A DNA stretch of 64,000 bases from Coptis chinensis. Its lineage: Eukaryota; Streptophyta; Magnoliopsida; Ranunculales; Ranunculaceae. Position 1 is the stretch's first letter. Each line of letters starts with the position of its first letter. The stretch is taken from assembly GCA_015680905.1 (NCBI GenBank), contig CM027377.1:8146501-8210500 (forward strand), given 5' to 3'. Below the pieces are notes generated by a model. That model was not told the DNA's origin and made no database searches. It saw nothing but the letters and a program-made list of their open reading frames with translations. This document shows, in pieces, positions 1 to 12,218 of the stretch. A program made the position numbers and the translations under genes.

Positions 1-1143
1 CCAAAACTCTTGAATTTCCTGGGTCTAGTTTGCTAAGTGAGACTTTTGTGTCAAGGCGTGGTCATGTGATCTGTCTCCAATCTAGTTGAGATTGTTGCGC
101 ACGTGTTGGCTTCGGCCTCATGGCGGTGCAAGATCAAGATTGTGATAAGAAATTCTCCATCTTTGCCCAGGGCAGATTATCCTTTGGAGTCTTGGTTGGG
201 GCTTGGCACCCCGTTAAACCCTTCTCTCTATGGCTTAGTGGTCTATTACCTGATAAATCCGCTTAAACTAAAGGTTAGTACCGTTAGAGTTGGCGTTAGG
301 AGGGAAGATTCAGTCATTTGATTCTGTTGTTTCTGTTGAGTCCGTTGATCTTGTTGAATCAAAGCACCAAAGGCAGAGGAAGCGGCTAGCTCGACCGACC
401 TCCCCTAAACTCCACTATCTAGAAGTAGGCTTAGTCAAGCCATAGCGCTACCAGTAGCAAGAGTTGCCGTCTTCAAAACCTTCCATTTCCACCTCTTGGG
501 TCACAAGCCACCTTCTTGTCGGGTCTTGTTCAAGACATGCATCAAGAACTACATCGAGATCTGGTCACAAAGCTTGTCTAGGTGTCCCTCATTCACAGAT
601 TCAGATGTAAATAGGAAATACTCCATTATATCAAGCTTGAAAGCGACTTTGAAATCCCCAAGAGTTGAGAAATGAGAGGTTTTTTTTTTTTCAAATGTTT
701 CGGCTTATACCACATGAATAGGAATTAAACAAGATATTAATGTATAAGATGCGTGTTATTATTAGTCCCTCTATGTGTTCGGATATTATTAAGTTTTAAC
801 ACTTCCAACTATACGGCAATGGCTCACAACAATAAGAGCTAAAGGTGTGAAGTTACTATCCGGATGAAAGCGTCGGAAGTAGGAAGGCAACAATGTTCGA
901 GATAGGTCCGCTCATGCAAATTCAGAAAATCAAAATTTAACTACAAGCACTACAATCAAAATATCCTAGGCGATCAAATGCAGAAAGTAAAAATTTAACT
1001 ATAAGCGCGATCGAAATATCCTTGCATATTCACGATTGGTAAAGTCGTCCAAGAGAACCAACCACCCAACAATGTAAATGGATGCCACCTCGCTAGGACG
1101 AGTACAGATGGGGCAGCCAAAGGAAACTAGGTCTAAGTCTGCT
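1..1143. other. Unassigned sequence left of the solo LTR
   Basis: No gene or element was recognised here. The only longer open frame (103-321, plus, 72 codons) has no familiar motif. A poly-T run sits near 680. The stretch 840-1143 joins cleanly to 2519 once the solo LTR and one target-site copy are removed, so it is the original left flank of that insertion and may be part of the same older unit as the CACTA element to the right. That link is inference only. Confidence 0.5.
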
Positions 1144-1148
1144 CCTTC

Positions 1149-2513
1149 TGATAACCGTATAATGAATAGTCTACCTACGAAATGAACGATGAATTCAAAT
1201 GCGTAAGTAAACTAAAACTAGACTTAATAGTCTCAATTATCAAAGCTTCTACTCTCGATGCGAATTGCACTAAGTGGAGTAGGAAGTTCGTTCCACTCCT
1301 AGTTCCCTAGCATGGATTGTTTTCTAAGTCTAAGAAATCAGTCTTAAGTCAATGAGAGCTTTACGGGCGGGAATTAGACTAAGATGCAACTACCCACCTA
1401 AATGCAACTAGTCGATTATCGACAACTAAGGGAATGCTACGTTGATTCGATGATAAGGAGTTAGAGGGGGTTGATTCCACCTTAACTCAACTTAATCCAC
1501 TAGCGACGAAGTCGTCCGTAATCCGAATTGAATCGCTACTGTGAACAATCGGTTCTTCCTAATCCCTAATTACACATGGCATTTCTACCAATTAATAATT
1601 AGCATGTGAACGATTAAACCCATTCTCATGGTGAACTAAACGCTTCTAGAGTGGAAAGGAAATTACGACAATCTCCGATATAATGGAATCAAGCCTTCAT
1701 CAAGGTTTCTCAACCCCCTCTAATGGAGGTTTAGCCTTGAATCATTCCGCAATCATTTCCATTTAAATTAAATCTAAACATAATATAAAGCATTGAAATT
1801 TACTTAATTAAACAATAATGAAATCTAAATTAATGACTAAAATGAAATAAGAACAAGAATTGAAATTAGATCTAGAAATGGAAATGACAAAATCGAAATT
1901 GATAAAAAATACTACTTTATTGATCTAATCAAATGAAGAACAAGATTCAAAGGTTTAATCTAATACAATGAATTGAAACTAATTAAACTAAGTTCTAAAA
2001 CTAATTAATGGAGGCTAACTAATCTAGGTTTAACTATCTACCTAACCTAACTGCCATTAACAAAGAGCTAAGCTTTTGTTTTATACATTTAGATCCAAAA
2101 ATCGTGCATGGGCTTGGAGCCATGTTTTGGGGCGCAGAATCGGGGCCCAAAACCAATTCTTTCAAATCAAAAAGGCCTCTTCAGCTGCAGTTGGCTTCCC
2201 ACAGACTTTTCGTCCACTTCTGCTCCTCTGATTGGGTCAAGGCTTGGACCATTGCAAAGCTCTTTCCGAGCCGGTCGTTTTGACATAAGGTAGGCCTCAA
2301 TCCGAGGTCTGAGTCCAAAGATATGGCATTCGAAGTTCTCACGACTTTTGCTCCTTTATCTCGCTAAAGTGGCACATTTCTGCACATAATGGACTTTGAA
2401 GCCTGAAATGCATAAAGACACGTAATCAGTATTAACTCTTACTTATTATTCACATAATTGGTCTAACAGTATGATTATTAAGGGGTTAAAACTACAGTTT
2501 TGGGCTCTTATCA
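1149..2513 (-). mobile_element. Solo LTR of an Athila/Tat-like Ty3/Gypsy element
   Basis: Read on the minus strand, this 1,365-bp block starts TGATAAGAGCCC and ends GGTTATCA, so its ends form the short inverted repeat TGATAA/TTATCA. It is flanked by a perfect 5-bp direct repeat CCTTC (1144-1148 and 2514-2518), the usual target duplication of an LTR element. A TATA-like box lies on the minus strand near 2079-2085. Its first 20 bases resemble the LTR start at 40625 and 61745, so it is related to, but clearly distinct from, that family. No internal region adjoins it, which fits LTR-LTR recombination leaving a solo LTR. Confidence 0.85.
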
Positions 2514-2672
2514 CCTTCTAAGTGTTCCCAAGACCCTTTGTCAATTTCACAGACTTTGTACTTACAAACTCATACCACATCCTTAAACTAAACACTCACT
2601 CATATACTTTGTGCTTATGGTCTCATACCACATTTCCCTTAAACTACCTACTTTCAATAAAATGATGACAAC

Positions 2673-3914
2673 TTAAATATTTACCAGAGCACTTGGGCTT
2701 TGATGACTAGCACGAGAATGAGGTGATGTAACATTGTCAGTACAAGTTCCTCTTTGGCTCATGAACATGGCTTTAACCTCTTCCATCTGACTCAACATTC
2801 TAGCATCCATATTCACCTCCATGACCTCGATCCTCCTCTCTAGTTGAGAGTTTGCCATCATCAAACCATCATTCTTTTTCATCAAAGAGTCCCCCGGCCC
2901 TTTCGCAACACAGTTTTACAAACCCCTGTACCGAGGCCCCGGAAATGACCCCTGCTATCTCGCCTAACAACCTGCTTTTGGTGAATAACATTGAGAAAGT
3001 AGACAAACTCAAATAACAAGTTACCATGAAATGCCAATAACTATACCTTGGCAACAACATCTCCAGCCAAATCATTTTGGGACCCGGGATGCTCGGCAAC
3101 ATGATTCTTAATTGAATTCTATTAAGATTAACAAAATCAGTTGAAAACTATGTACTATGTATTAAAGAATTAACTATGTACTAAAAAAATTAAAACTAGT
3201 ATAACACACTAACCATTAATTCTTGTCTCCGCGGAGTCATTTCCTTTGGTTTGTGAATAAGCATATATGATTCAGTCCTAGTAATTTCTGATTCAGGAAT
3301 GCCTTTCCCCAAAGCCAATTCATTCCGAAAGCTAGCCAATCAAGTTCTTCCCGCATGAAGGCATAATTTGTTGCTCGCGATTCTTTTTATTCCTTTCACT
3401 CATGGCCTTCATATTTTAATGTCATGACAAATCATCAAAAACTGAAAATTACTAAAAACCAAGAACACGTACATTGAAAAGTAATAATTAACCAACTATG
3501 ACAATACATAAAACAATATTTATAAACACAGACACATACCTTAAACTTATCCGTATTGCAATAATCAACAAATTGTTGCCAATCCTCCAATGGAATATTA
3601 CGAGGTGCAACTTCCTTCACCAAGGAAGGATCCTCATCTTGGACAAAATCTTCATACAACGTGTGCTTGTAATTCCTCCATGCTTCATTTAGTTTTTTCC
3701 ATGTGTAATCAGTATCAATTGTCTTATCATATTCAAACTCAAATTGGCATCCCAAAGTACTAACTACTTTCTTGATGAGTTCCTTATCAATATTTCGCCA
3801 ATCACTATGACATATTGGAATGTCTCGACGAGCAATATATCCTAATCTTGTGCCAAATTCAGTGACATTTTCTATGGGCGTGACTGGTTGGCATTTTCTA
3901 TTAGTCTGCATTAT
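2673..3914 (-). pseudogene. CACTA second ORF, Transposase_24 (Ptta/En/Spm) type
   Basis: The first exon-like block (3911 down to about 3540) encodes a 158-residue frame. Its W-x-N-I-D and N-E-A-W-R-N-Y-K patterns are typical of the plant Transposase_24 family found next to TNP2 in CACTA elements. Further family-like pieces follow at about 3390-3230 (E-L-A-L-G-K-G then H-K-P-K-E) and 3110-2890 (AEHPGSQND, then R-G-H-F-R-G-L-G). The last block, 2885-2673, is a Met- and Glu-rich coiled-coil-like segment (MANSQLERRIEVMEVNMDAR). The blocks are separated by AT-rich intron-like gaps, and stops occur near 2890. Its exact role in transposition is not established. It lies downstream of the transposase on the same strand, as in related elements. 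Confidence 0.7.
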
Positions 3915-4409
3915 GAGTTTCGGACATGGCTAACCCTCAACTTCTTCGATGCCAATTGAAGGGCCTCTCCTTTTAGAAGCAGCTGATGAACCTGATATTG
4001 GCGCATCATCATCTACACAAACAAACAATATTCGATTAAGTCTGTCCATTGCGAAAAATATTAAGAAGATCGAATGTTAAATGTAAAAATGAAAGTCATT
4101 ACCCATTCTGTCATTAAGCTGACTATTGTCCAGTGAGTTTGAACCACTTGGTGTTGAGTAGTGAGAGTCCATGTTCACTAAACCAAATAGACATTCCATG
4201 AAGCAAATAACAAAATAATAAATAACCAATGAAGACAAGAATAAATCAGTGCAAGGGTTGCATCCATTCAACTAAATAATCAATACATAGTTCAAGCTAA
4301 GTAGTTCATTTATATATAAGGACATAACCACTTAAAATTTTGTAAGGCATGGCGACCATTCAATGAAATATATAGCATGGGAACAAAATAGTACAAAAAG
4401 AACTCTACT

Positions 4410-7400
4410 AAGTCATGGTCTACTAAATCTCTTTCTCTTCTTAGTTTTCTTGTTCTCCACAACCACAAACATATCTTCTGGGTCAATTGGTACCACCTCA
4501 TCCTCCATGGTATTAACATTGGAAGGGCATACATCTATATTAATATTCACCGGTCTATCATCTGATAGGAGACACGTTTCATCTTGATCTGAATACATCT
4601 TTTTTGGAACCTCTAAGACTACATGCCAGTCAGGATCCATAGGATCGCTCGAATAAAAAACTTGTGCAGCACGCTCTGCAAAAATAAATGATTCATCAGC
4701 CATACGGTATGAGCTAATCAGGTTAGACAAGTTCACCAAGTTAAGGTTTGCTTCTAAATCCATTTTCACACCAGTTTGAGTGTATTTAACCTAATCACAC
4801 TTGAACAAAATAGGCTTGTACCCCTCTCGATATTGTAACTGAACAATTTGCCTAAGAACACCATAGTATTTGACATCGTCCTCAATTGGATTTTTGTCCT
4901 TAGATATAGACCAAAGAGTAGTCATGCACTTTGTGCTAACACCACTGTTTTGGTTCCTTCGCATTCGTTCATGGTCTTTGGTGACAAAGAGAAAACCATT
5001 CACACAATATTTTGCGTACATTGTTGCAAATCATGTAGGTCCCCTAACAATGTCTTTGAACTGGACATCATTTGATTCTAAAAACTCGGGCTATTTTTTC
5101 AACCATGTCTTGAAATCATTAGACAAGGGTGCCCTGGCCTGCCCTGCCCTCCTCTTTCCAGTTCGTCTACTGTCCTCAATGAATTTGGTGTACTTCCTAC
5201 AAATTATTCAATAAATCAGAAATTGCATTCATTTTAACTAACGTGTAATTTCAATCAATGTGAAGGTATACGTACTTGTGCCAATAATCATATTTGACAT
5301 GGCTTTTTAATACTCAATCACGTGTTTGTTCATACTCAACCCCTTCCAACCCATAGCCATGGCCCACACCAAGTGGCCCAACCTCGTCGACTGTGTGATT
5401 AGGAATACTATCAACCAAATCAGGCAAAACCGGTGCTTCATTTTCTACTACCCTATCAAGTTTCTCTAGAATACCACCCCCTCCTTTATATCCCCGCACA
5501 ATGAATAAGGGTCTCTTCTTTCAAGTAGCGCTCAGCAATACAACCCTCAGGATGTGCTTTGTTTGAGACATAATCCTTATAAGTCTTCATCATCCTTTAA
5601 AGTTTAAACGGCAAACAGTGGATTAGAAAAATAACAGAAAGTAAAGAAACAAAATTGAGAAGATAATAAGTACAAAATGAGTACCTTTCAAATGTATACA
5701 TCCATCTAGCCCAAACAGGCCCACATTCACGAGCCTCGTGGGCAAGGTGAATGGGCAAAGCATCATGATAACAAAAAGTGATGGGGGGCAGTACTTCTCA
5801 AGCACGCATAACGTCTTGATCACATTTCTTTCAAGTACATTGAGAGTTTCAATGTCTATTCTTCTAGAACACAAAGCAACAAAAAAAGTACAAATGCCAT
5901 TGATGATGGATCGAGCTTCCTTCCTCCTGCTATCTTTATAGGCATGCTGAATCAACACTGGGAGCAAGTGTTGCATCAAAATGTGATAGTCATGAGACTT
6001 CAACCCCTTTAAATCCACTGAATCGGCTTTGACAATATTAGACCAATTGCCACTAAAACCAACAGGCACACTCAAATTACGCAAGGTATCAAGAAAACAT
6101 TTCTTCTCCACTTTGTTAAGCCAAAAAATACCTGGCTTCATAACTGTTTTTCCATTCACCTGGGATAGCCAATACCTCTTTTTAATCTTCAAACGCTTCA
6201 AATCTTTGCGTGCCTTGACATTATCCTTCGTTTTATCTTTTTTATTCATCATCATTGCAATCAAGATTTCACAAAAGTTCTTCTCGATATGCATGACATC
6301 AAGATTGTGACGGACTTCAATAATCTAACTTGAAGAATATGGACCTATTGGTAAAACACAAGCCACCATCATTTTCTTGGTCATTATTGCACTCGGTAAC
6401 ATTCTGTTTCTGTTTGCCTTTTCCAATTTTCGCTTTCAAATTCTTCGTCATGATATCAACCTCAATCCCCGTTAGCCTTGCTGGTGGCTCCTCTAGCTCG
6501 CGACTTTTATCAAAGGTGTTTTCTCTTGTATCATTTCTGGCTTCATCCGTCAAAGGCAGCCAATGTCTACTTCTCATGTACACATGTTTACCTCCATTAT
6601 GAAGCCAAAAAGAAGAAGTATTTGGACCACAAACTGGACAACCAAATTTCCCCTTAGTCTTACAACCAGAGATGATTCCGTACGCGGGAAGGTCATGTAT
6701 TGTCCACATCAAAACTGCACGCATTTTAAACACATCTCCTTTTGAAGCATCTCTTACCATTACCCCTTCACGCCACAAGTAATTTAACTCCTTGACCAAT
6801 GGTTGCAAAAACACGCTGATATCTTTACCTGGTTGTTTTGGACCTTCAATGAGTGCTGTGAGCATGGTGAACTGGGGTTTCATGCACAACCAAGGTGGAA
6901 GGTTGTAAGTCACGCACATCACAGGCCACGAACTATGTAATGAACTTAAAGACCCAAAGGGATTGAAGCCATCAGTTGCTAGCCCCAAGCGAACATTTCA
7001 TGGCTCAGCAGCAAACTCTGGGAATTCTGTATCAATTAGCTTCCAGACCCCTGAGTCAACTGGATGCCCCATTGTACCTGGCTGTGATTTCCTAGTTGAA
7101 TGCCAACACATAGCTTTTGCCACCCAATTGACTCTATATAATCTCTTTAACCTATCTGTAAGTGGAAAGTACCTTAAGATCTTTGCAACAGTAGACCTGA
7201 CCCCTTTTTTTCGTTCGTCAATGCTTAAAGATTTAAACCTCGAGGCCCCACAAATATGACAAGATACCTTAGATTTGTGGTCTCCCCAGTAAAGCATACA
7301 ATCATTTCTACAAGCATCAATTTTATCGTACTTAAGTCCCAGATCCTTGATTACTTTATCTGCATGATACATGTTTTTTGGCGTGTTATTCCCACTTGGT

Positions 7401-7990
7401 AGAGCAAACTTGAATAGTTCAAGCAATGTAGTGAAACTTTGGTCAGTCCAACCATGTGTGATTTTCAGATTAAACAACTTCACAACAAACCTAAGAATAG
7501 TGAAGTCCCCACTTCCTGGATATAATTCACTCATAGCCTCATGCAAATTAGAACTAAATTTCAAATCTTCAAATAACTCGTTTTGTTTAGTGGAACCCAT
7601 TGGATCCGATTGAAGGAGCGTGTCCAAGTTATTAGCACTAAGTTCTCCCACCACGGTATTTAGGGCATCTGCCATGTCCCATTCATCATGGATTTCATCG
7701 TGAAAATTTGATGGTGGTTCCGCGTTATGCTCTTCTACTACTTCACCATGCACAAACCAGAAGTGATATGTATTATCAAATCCATATTTGAAACAATGTA
7801 CAGTGACTTCATCATGCGTCTTGGCCGGGCCTTAGTTTCGGCACGTACCACATGGACAAGGTATGACCACCTTATTGCGATGGTGTATCTTTGTGAATTC
7901 CACAAACTTCTCTAAACCAGATATGAAACGTTTATCTGGGTATCTCAAATTAATCAAACTCTTGTCTATCAAGGAACTGGAGGCTTCCAT
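4410..7990 (-). pseudogene. CACTA TNP2-like transposase, broken
   Basis: The gene starts at ATG 7990-7988. The first part shows the transposase-associated domain with CPCGTCRN near residue 45. Next come Transposase_21 (TNP2) features at 7753-6317 (YHADKVIKDLGLKYDKIDAC, CPVCG, and LATDGFNPFG). DUF4218-like sequence follows at 6294-5685 (VMHIEKN, LKSHDYHILMQHLLPV), and a DUF4216-like C-terminus at about 5590-4413 (KAHPEGCIAERYL). An intron probably starts near 5684. Damage seen: in-frame stops near 7833, 6995 (R codon to TGA) and 4800 (W codon to TAG), and frameshifts near 6320 and 5790. TNP2-type proteins cut CACTA ends. This copy could not make a full protein. Confidence 0.85.
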
Positions 7991-9788
7991 TAGGTGTGAC
8001 TATAGATGATAAAGAAAATTACACAAGCATCAATCAAAATAAGACCCCAATCGAAACACAGAACTAGCAAAAACTTCAGACACATTAATGAAGTTATATT
8101 ACAATCATTTTACTCAAGACAGAAAGAGAGGTTTTCTGATATAGGAATCAGCATGTAAATTGACATTTCACTCATATTTGTGTACCAATAACAAAGTTTA
8201 CTAAAATTTGTAAAAGAAATTAAGGTTAAAGTCTTTCATACCTTAAGCAAAAGCAAGCGTGCAATTGAGAAACCAGACTTTCCAATCAAATCTGAGAAAG
8301 AAAGGATACAATCAAGTCAATTACTTCATTAAGGAATAAGGATTGGTTTCAAGTAAGGATATAACTTATCTCAACATGGCCATGCATGGTACACATAAAA
8401 CCTAGAAATATAAGCAATGATATTTAATGCGTATGTATAGTCCTGGACATGTCAATGGATGTTGAGCTAGAAACAAAACAGGGTATCTAAGATAGCTGGC
8501 CAAATCATTTCAAAAAAAGAATAATAACATTTTACTGTTCAAGTATCATACACAGTGAACATAGTTGGCCAAGTGATTTTATCCATCAAGCAAGCAAGTA
8601 AAAAGGTTGAATGCTAAATAGTAAAAATTATATGCTAGTCGACAAAGTTATTAAAAATTCAACACTTGCAAGGCCAATAAAAATTATAAAATCCATATGG
8701 AAGCAATACATATAATACATACATGTAAAACATATATAAGTCACTCCTTAAAGGAATGTGAATAGCGAGAGTGAGACGAAATATCTCTCTCCAATAACAA
8801 CCCAAAGTTTCATTATATGCGGAGGAAAACAAAAACAACAGCAACAAAACACACGCACATGCACACAAATCCTACGAAATCAAAGAGTATAAAGCTAGAC
8901 TTTTTTTTCCGATAACCTAGTAAAAGCTAGACTAAGTAGCCAAAACATGTCAATCAGAAAAAGGAAAAATAGAAAATAAAAAAATGTGAGTTCGTAAGTT
9001 ATATACCTCTTACTAACAACCATATTTTTTGCTGAAAACTACTTACTAAAAAGGTGAGTTCATAAGTTCAGAGAGAATTGAAAGTAGCATTTCGAGTTTG
9101 GTTCTTCCTTTTCAACTCTACCCTTGTTCAATTAGTTTCAACAGTTTCTTCAAAACCCCACTTCTTCTTTTCTTAAACCTATTTTTCTTAAATAATCTAA
9201 CTAATAGCTTCTTCACATCCTTATTATCTTCTTCATCAAAGTTAAGTGTTCTTCTTGTTTGATTATTTCTTCACTTGTAACAAATTACCCAAGAAAAATC
9301 CAACATTTTCAAATATGAAGAAAATATTCGAACTTGACACAAATTACTAACATAAACAAAAAGGAAAATTTTGATTTGAAATGTACCTGCTTTAAGCTTA
9401 AAGGTTTCCTTCTCCACCGTTTTCAGTTTTAAAAAATAATAGGGCAAAAGTTTTTCTTCCTTTTCTTTTTATGTTTTTTAGGATAGATTGGAAGGGGAAG
9501 GGAATGTCACCTTGGCGCCCAAAATTAAGCCGACGGTTTACTGAAAAATTTAGCTGTGAAATAACAATACGGCCATCGAGAATAAATTTTGGGATTTTAG
9601 GGTTGAAGTTTCCTGCGGATTAAATCCCTAGGAAGACCGTCGCTATGGTTGGAATATGCAAAAAGTTGCCTATGACGGGGCCTGGGCTTTTTGCCGACGG
9701 ATAATGTGCCTTAGGAATAGAATTATGGATTGGGTCCGTTGGCGTATCTAAATTGGATCCGTTGGTAGATATCAATTTTTTGGTAGTG
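7991..9788 (-). other. CACTA 5' leader and subterminal region
   Basis: No coding region was seen. On the minus strand the outer 130 bases hold the terminal sequence and repeated CCAACGGA / CCGACGG words near 9700-9770 and again near 9530. These resemble the subterminal protein-binding repeats of CACTA elements. The rest is AT-rich and probably holds the promoter and untranslated leader of the transposase gene. Confidence 0.55.
9767..9788 (-). repeat. CACTA terminal inverted repeat (5' end)
   Basis: Minus-strand CACTACCAAAAAATTGATAT is the element's outermost sequence. The partner repeat at the other end was not found in the window. The three bases outside it (TGA) would be one half of the usual 3-bp target duplication, but the other half cannot be checked. 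Confidence 0.8.
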
Positions 9789-10859
9789 TGAGGTTAGTTC
9801 AATGCAATTGCATCCAGTTTCCGACTTCTCGTTAATTATTATTTGCGGTTAGTTCAATACATTTGCATCCAATTTCCAATTTCCTATTAATTGTTCTTTG
9901 ATGTCAGTTTAATGCATTTGCATCCAGTTTATGATTTTTCGTTAATTATTCTGTGAGATTAGTTTAATGCATTTGCATTCATTTTCTGATTTCTCGTTTA
10001 TTATTTGTTAAGGTTGTATTTGCATCTAGTTTCCGATTTCTCGTTAATTATTGTTTGAGGTTAGTTCAATGAATTTGCATCGAGTTTTCGATTTTCCGTT
10101 AATTATTTCTTGAGGTCAGTTCAATGCATTTGCATCCAGTTTATTTTTTGAGATTAGTTCAGTGCAGTTGCATCCGGTTTCCGATTTCCCGTTAATTATT
10201 CTTTAAGATTAGTTCTACGCATTTGCATCATGTTTCCAATTTATAATTAATTTTTCTTTGAGGTTAGTTTAATGTAGTTGCATCCAGTTTCCGATTTCCC
10301 GTTAATTTAATCTTTAAGGGTTAGTTCAATGCATTTGCATCCAGTTTCCGATTTCCCGACAATTATTTTTTTATGTTAGTTTGATGTATTTGCATCCAAG
10401 TTTTGAGTTCCCGATAATTATTCTTTGAGGTTAGTTTAATGTAGTTGTATCTATATTCCGATTTTCTATTAATTACTTTTTAAGATTAGTTTAATGCTTG
10501 CATTTGCATCCAGTTTTCGATTTCCCGTTAAATATTATTTGAGGTTAGTTTGATGCATTTGCATCCAGTTTTCGGTTCCTCATTAATTATTCTTTGACGT
10601 TAGTTTAATTAAGTATTCTATATATTTTAAAATATTTGTAACTATTGCTTTTATGTTATTTTATTTATTTTTTCATTTTATATTATATATTTTGTGATGT
10701 TATTTTTTGTATAATTTAATTTTTCATATGTAATTTGTTTTGGTTTGATATATAATTTAATTTTCCACATGTAATTTGTTTTGGTTTGGAATATAATTTA
10801 TTTAAGCCCAACGACCACATTAACTGAATTTCGTTATTCCGCCAAATATGTATATATAG
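9789..10859. repeat. Fragment of Helitron minisatellite array plus AT-rich tail
   Basis: About 14-15 diverged copies of a unit of about 56 bp run from 9789 to 10612. They have the core ATGCATTTGCATCCAG followed by TTCCGATTTCCCGTTAATTA. An AT-rich tail follows at 10613-10859. The whole stretch matches 28960-30010 inside the Helitron at 26394-30966 in order and content. It is therefore a broken piece of that Helitron family, cut on the left by the CACTA end and on the right by a MULE. Confidence 0.8.
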
Positions 10860-11100
10860 GGGTGGGATAGAGGCACATTCCCTGTAGCCACATTCTAGGC
10901 ACAGTGCATCCACACCACTAATCTCTTTCGAATCCACACTATCTCAATTCTGAGGTAGCAAAACGAAATTAACGAAATTTCAAAAAAAACATTTTGCGAT
11001 TTTTTTTTTGAAATTTCAAAAAAACACGAAATTTCAAAATTAACACCGAGAATTTTCTCTAAAACTCCTCCTCCAAAATTAGATCGATCTTAGTGAAAAG
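10860..11100. repeat. Left terminal inverted repeat of the first Pack-MULE
   Basis: The outer 75 bases are about 90% identical by eye to the reverse complement of 14247-14321, both holding GTGCATCCACACCACTAATC. Inner similarity is patchy but continues to the shared word CCAAAATTAGATCGA at about 11080. Confidence 0.75.
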
Positions 11101-11454
11101 TAAATTGACCATTTCTCATTCACCGAAATTTCTCAACCATTTCTCTTTCTAATCGACCATATCTAGTAAATTTTACTGAAATCTCCATCCAAAAAAGTAA
11201 ATCTTTTTCCTCATTCACCGAAATTCATTTTCATTAATTTGAGGTAAACCTTTATTTTCATTTTCATTCATTCACCGAAATGGATTTTACAGCATTGTTT
11301 TTTTTAATTGGCCTTTTATATGGGCTTTTATATGATATATGAATTTGGTGTTAATTTTGAATTTTGAGGAACTGAATGTTATGGAGTTTTTAATTGGGTA
11401 ATTTTATTGATTGTGGTTGGCTAATGGAACATTCTGCATGAGTTATTTGCAGGA

Positions 11455-11772
11455 ATGGACGACTCTATATTGATTGATGAAGTTGGAGAGCAGGAAGAAT
11501 ATGGTTCAAGTGAGCTAATGTTTCAATTTTATTTTCGATTTCTACCAACGAATTCAATACTGTATTATTGTACCGTGTTAGTTTTTTTTTGTTTTTTTTT
11601 GACGTGGACACATTTATTTGCAGTACCCGAGCCTTCTGCAGCACCTTCTGCGACATTTTCTTCTTTTGTTCAACCTCCGGAGTTTGAAGTAGAAGTGGAA
11701 ATTGTGAAGCCACCATGTTTGGGAATATGTTTTGAAACTCTTGAGGCTGCAAAACAATTCTATATAGATTAA
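11455..11772 (+). pseudogene. FAR1-like N-terminal fragment captured in MULE
   Basis: The last 45 residues before the stop end in a pattern like G-I-C-F-E-T-L-E-A-A-K-Q-F-Y, which matches the start of the FAR1/FHY3 DNA-binding domain (G-M-x-F-x-S-x-E-A-A-x-x-F-Y). The sequence breaks off right there, so none of the zinc ligands or transposase core is present. An intron-like stretch with a T-rich tract ending in AG (about 11510-11623) precedes the matching part. FAR1 proteins are transcription factors derived from MULE transposases, so this may be either a captured host piece or a relic of the element's own gene. Confidence 0.5.
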
Positions 11773-12002
11773 TCTCATTCTTTTGGAAGGCTGTGAGATG
11801 CATCTTGTTGAAGGTACCTCCAAATGAAGAAAATTAAAACTGTTCGTATTGTTCATTCACAAGCTTGAAAAGGGATTGAGAGTTAGCAGATGCCAACTTC
11901 TAGGAATTTTTTTCTTAAAACTATGGCATGTACTCTGACATTTTGATGCTATTTTTGGTGTTTATCTGTGCATGTACTCTGACATTTTCCCCTCTGCCTT
12001 GT

Positions 12003-12218
12003 TTCAGGAACTTGACAATCTCGATCGTTGGAGATGTGTCCAATCCAAAAAGGTCATTTGTTGCTATTGTAGGAGGCTCAAAAGTCTCATCCAAGATTGG
12101 TGTCCAAGATTGGTGTGATAGAATCATTGCTAGACAAAGTTGATATTCTGCTGTTGGGTGGAGGAATGATCTTCACATTTTACAAGGCAAAAGGAAACAA
12201 AGTTGGATCCTCTGACAG
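12003..12218 (+). pseudogene. Phosphoglycerate kinase exon fragment
   Basis: The translation gives [21 protein letters not shown] and then, in another frame, [20 protein letters not shown]. Both are strongly conserved parts of the middle of phosphoglycerate kinase, the glycolytic and Calvin-cycle enzyme. The exon is preceded by TTTCAG, so the piece was probably copied from genomic DNA with part of an intron. A 13-bp duplication (CCAAGATTGGTGT, near 12091-12117) shifts the frame. Only about 65 of roughly 400 residues are present. Direct repeats of TTGGATCCTCTGACAGCTT follow. Confidence 0.9.

Larger units (their letters stand above)
2519..9788 (-). mobile_element. CACTA (En/Spm) DNA transposon, only one terminus visible
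   Basis: On the minus strand the element begins at 9788 with CACTACCAAAAAATTGATAT, a typical CACTA terminus. Subterminal copies of CCAACGGA follow. Inside are a TNP2-like transposase gene (4410-7990) and, downstream, a Transposase_24-like gene (2673-3914), the usual CACTA gene order. No matching CACTACC end was found on the left, so the 3' end is either deleted or lies beyond the solo LTR; the left bound is therefore only the last sequence that can be assigned. The right end abuts a Helitron minisatellite, showing insertion into, or joining with, such an array. The genes are broken, so it is probably immobile. Confidence 0.8.

Noticed and set aside
103-321. 72-residue plus-strand frame near the left edge
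   Set aside because: No start context, motif or neighbouring exon supports a gene.
2108-2293. 61-residue open frame
   Set aside because: Lies within the solo LTR on the opposite strand and has no family features.
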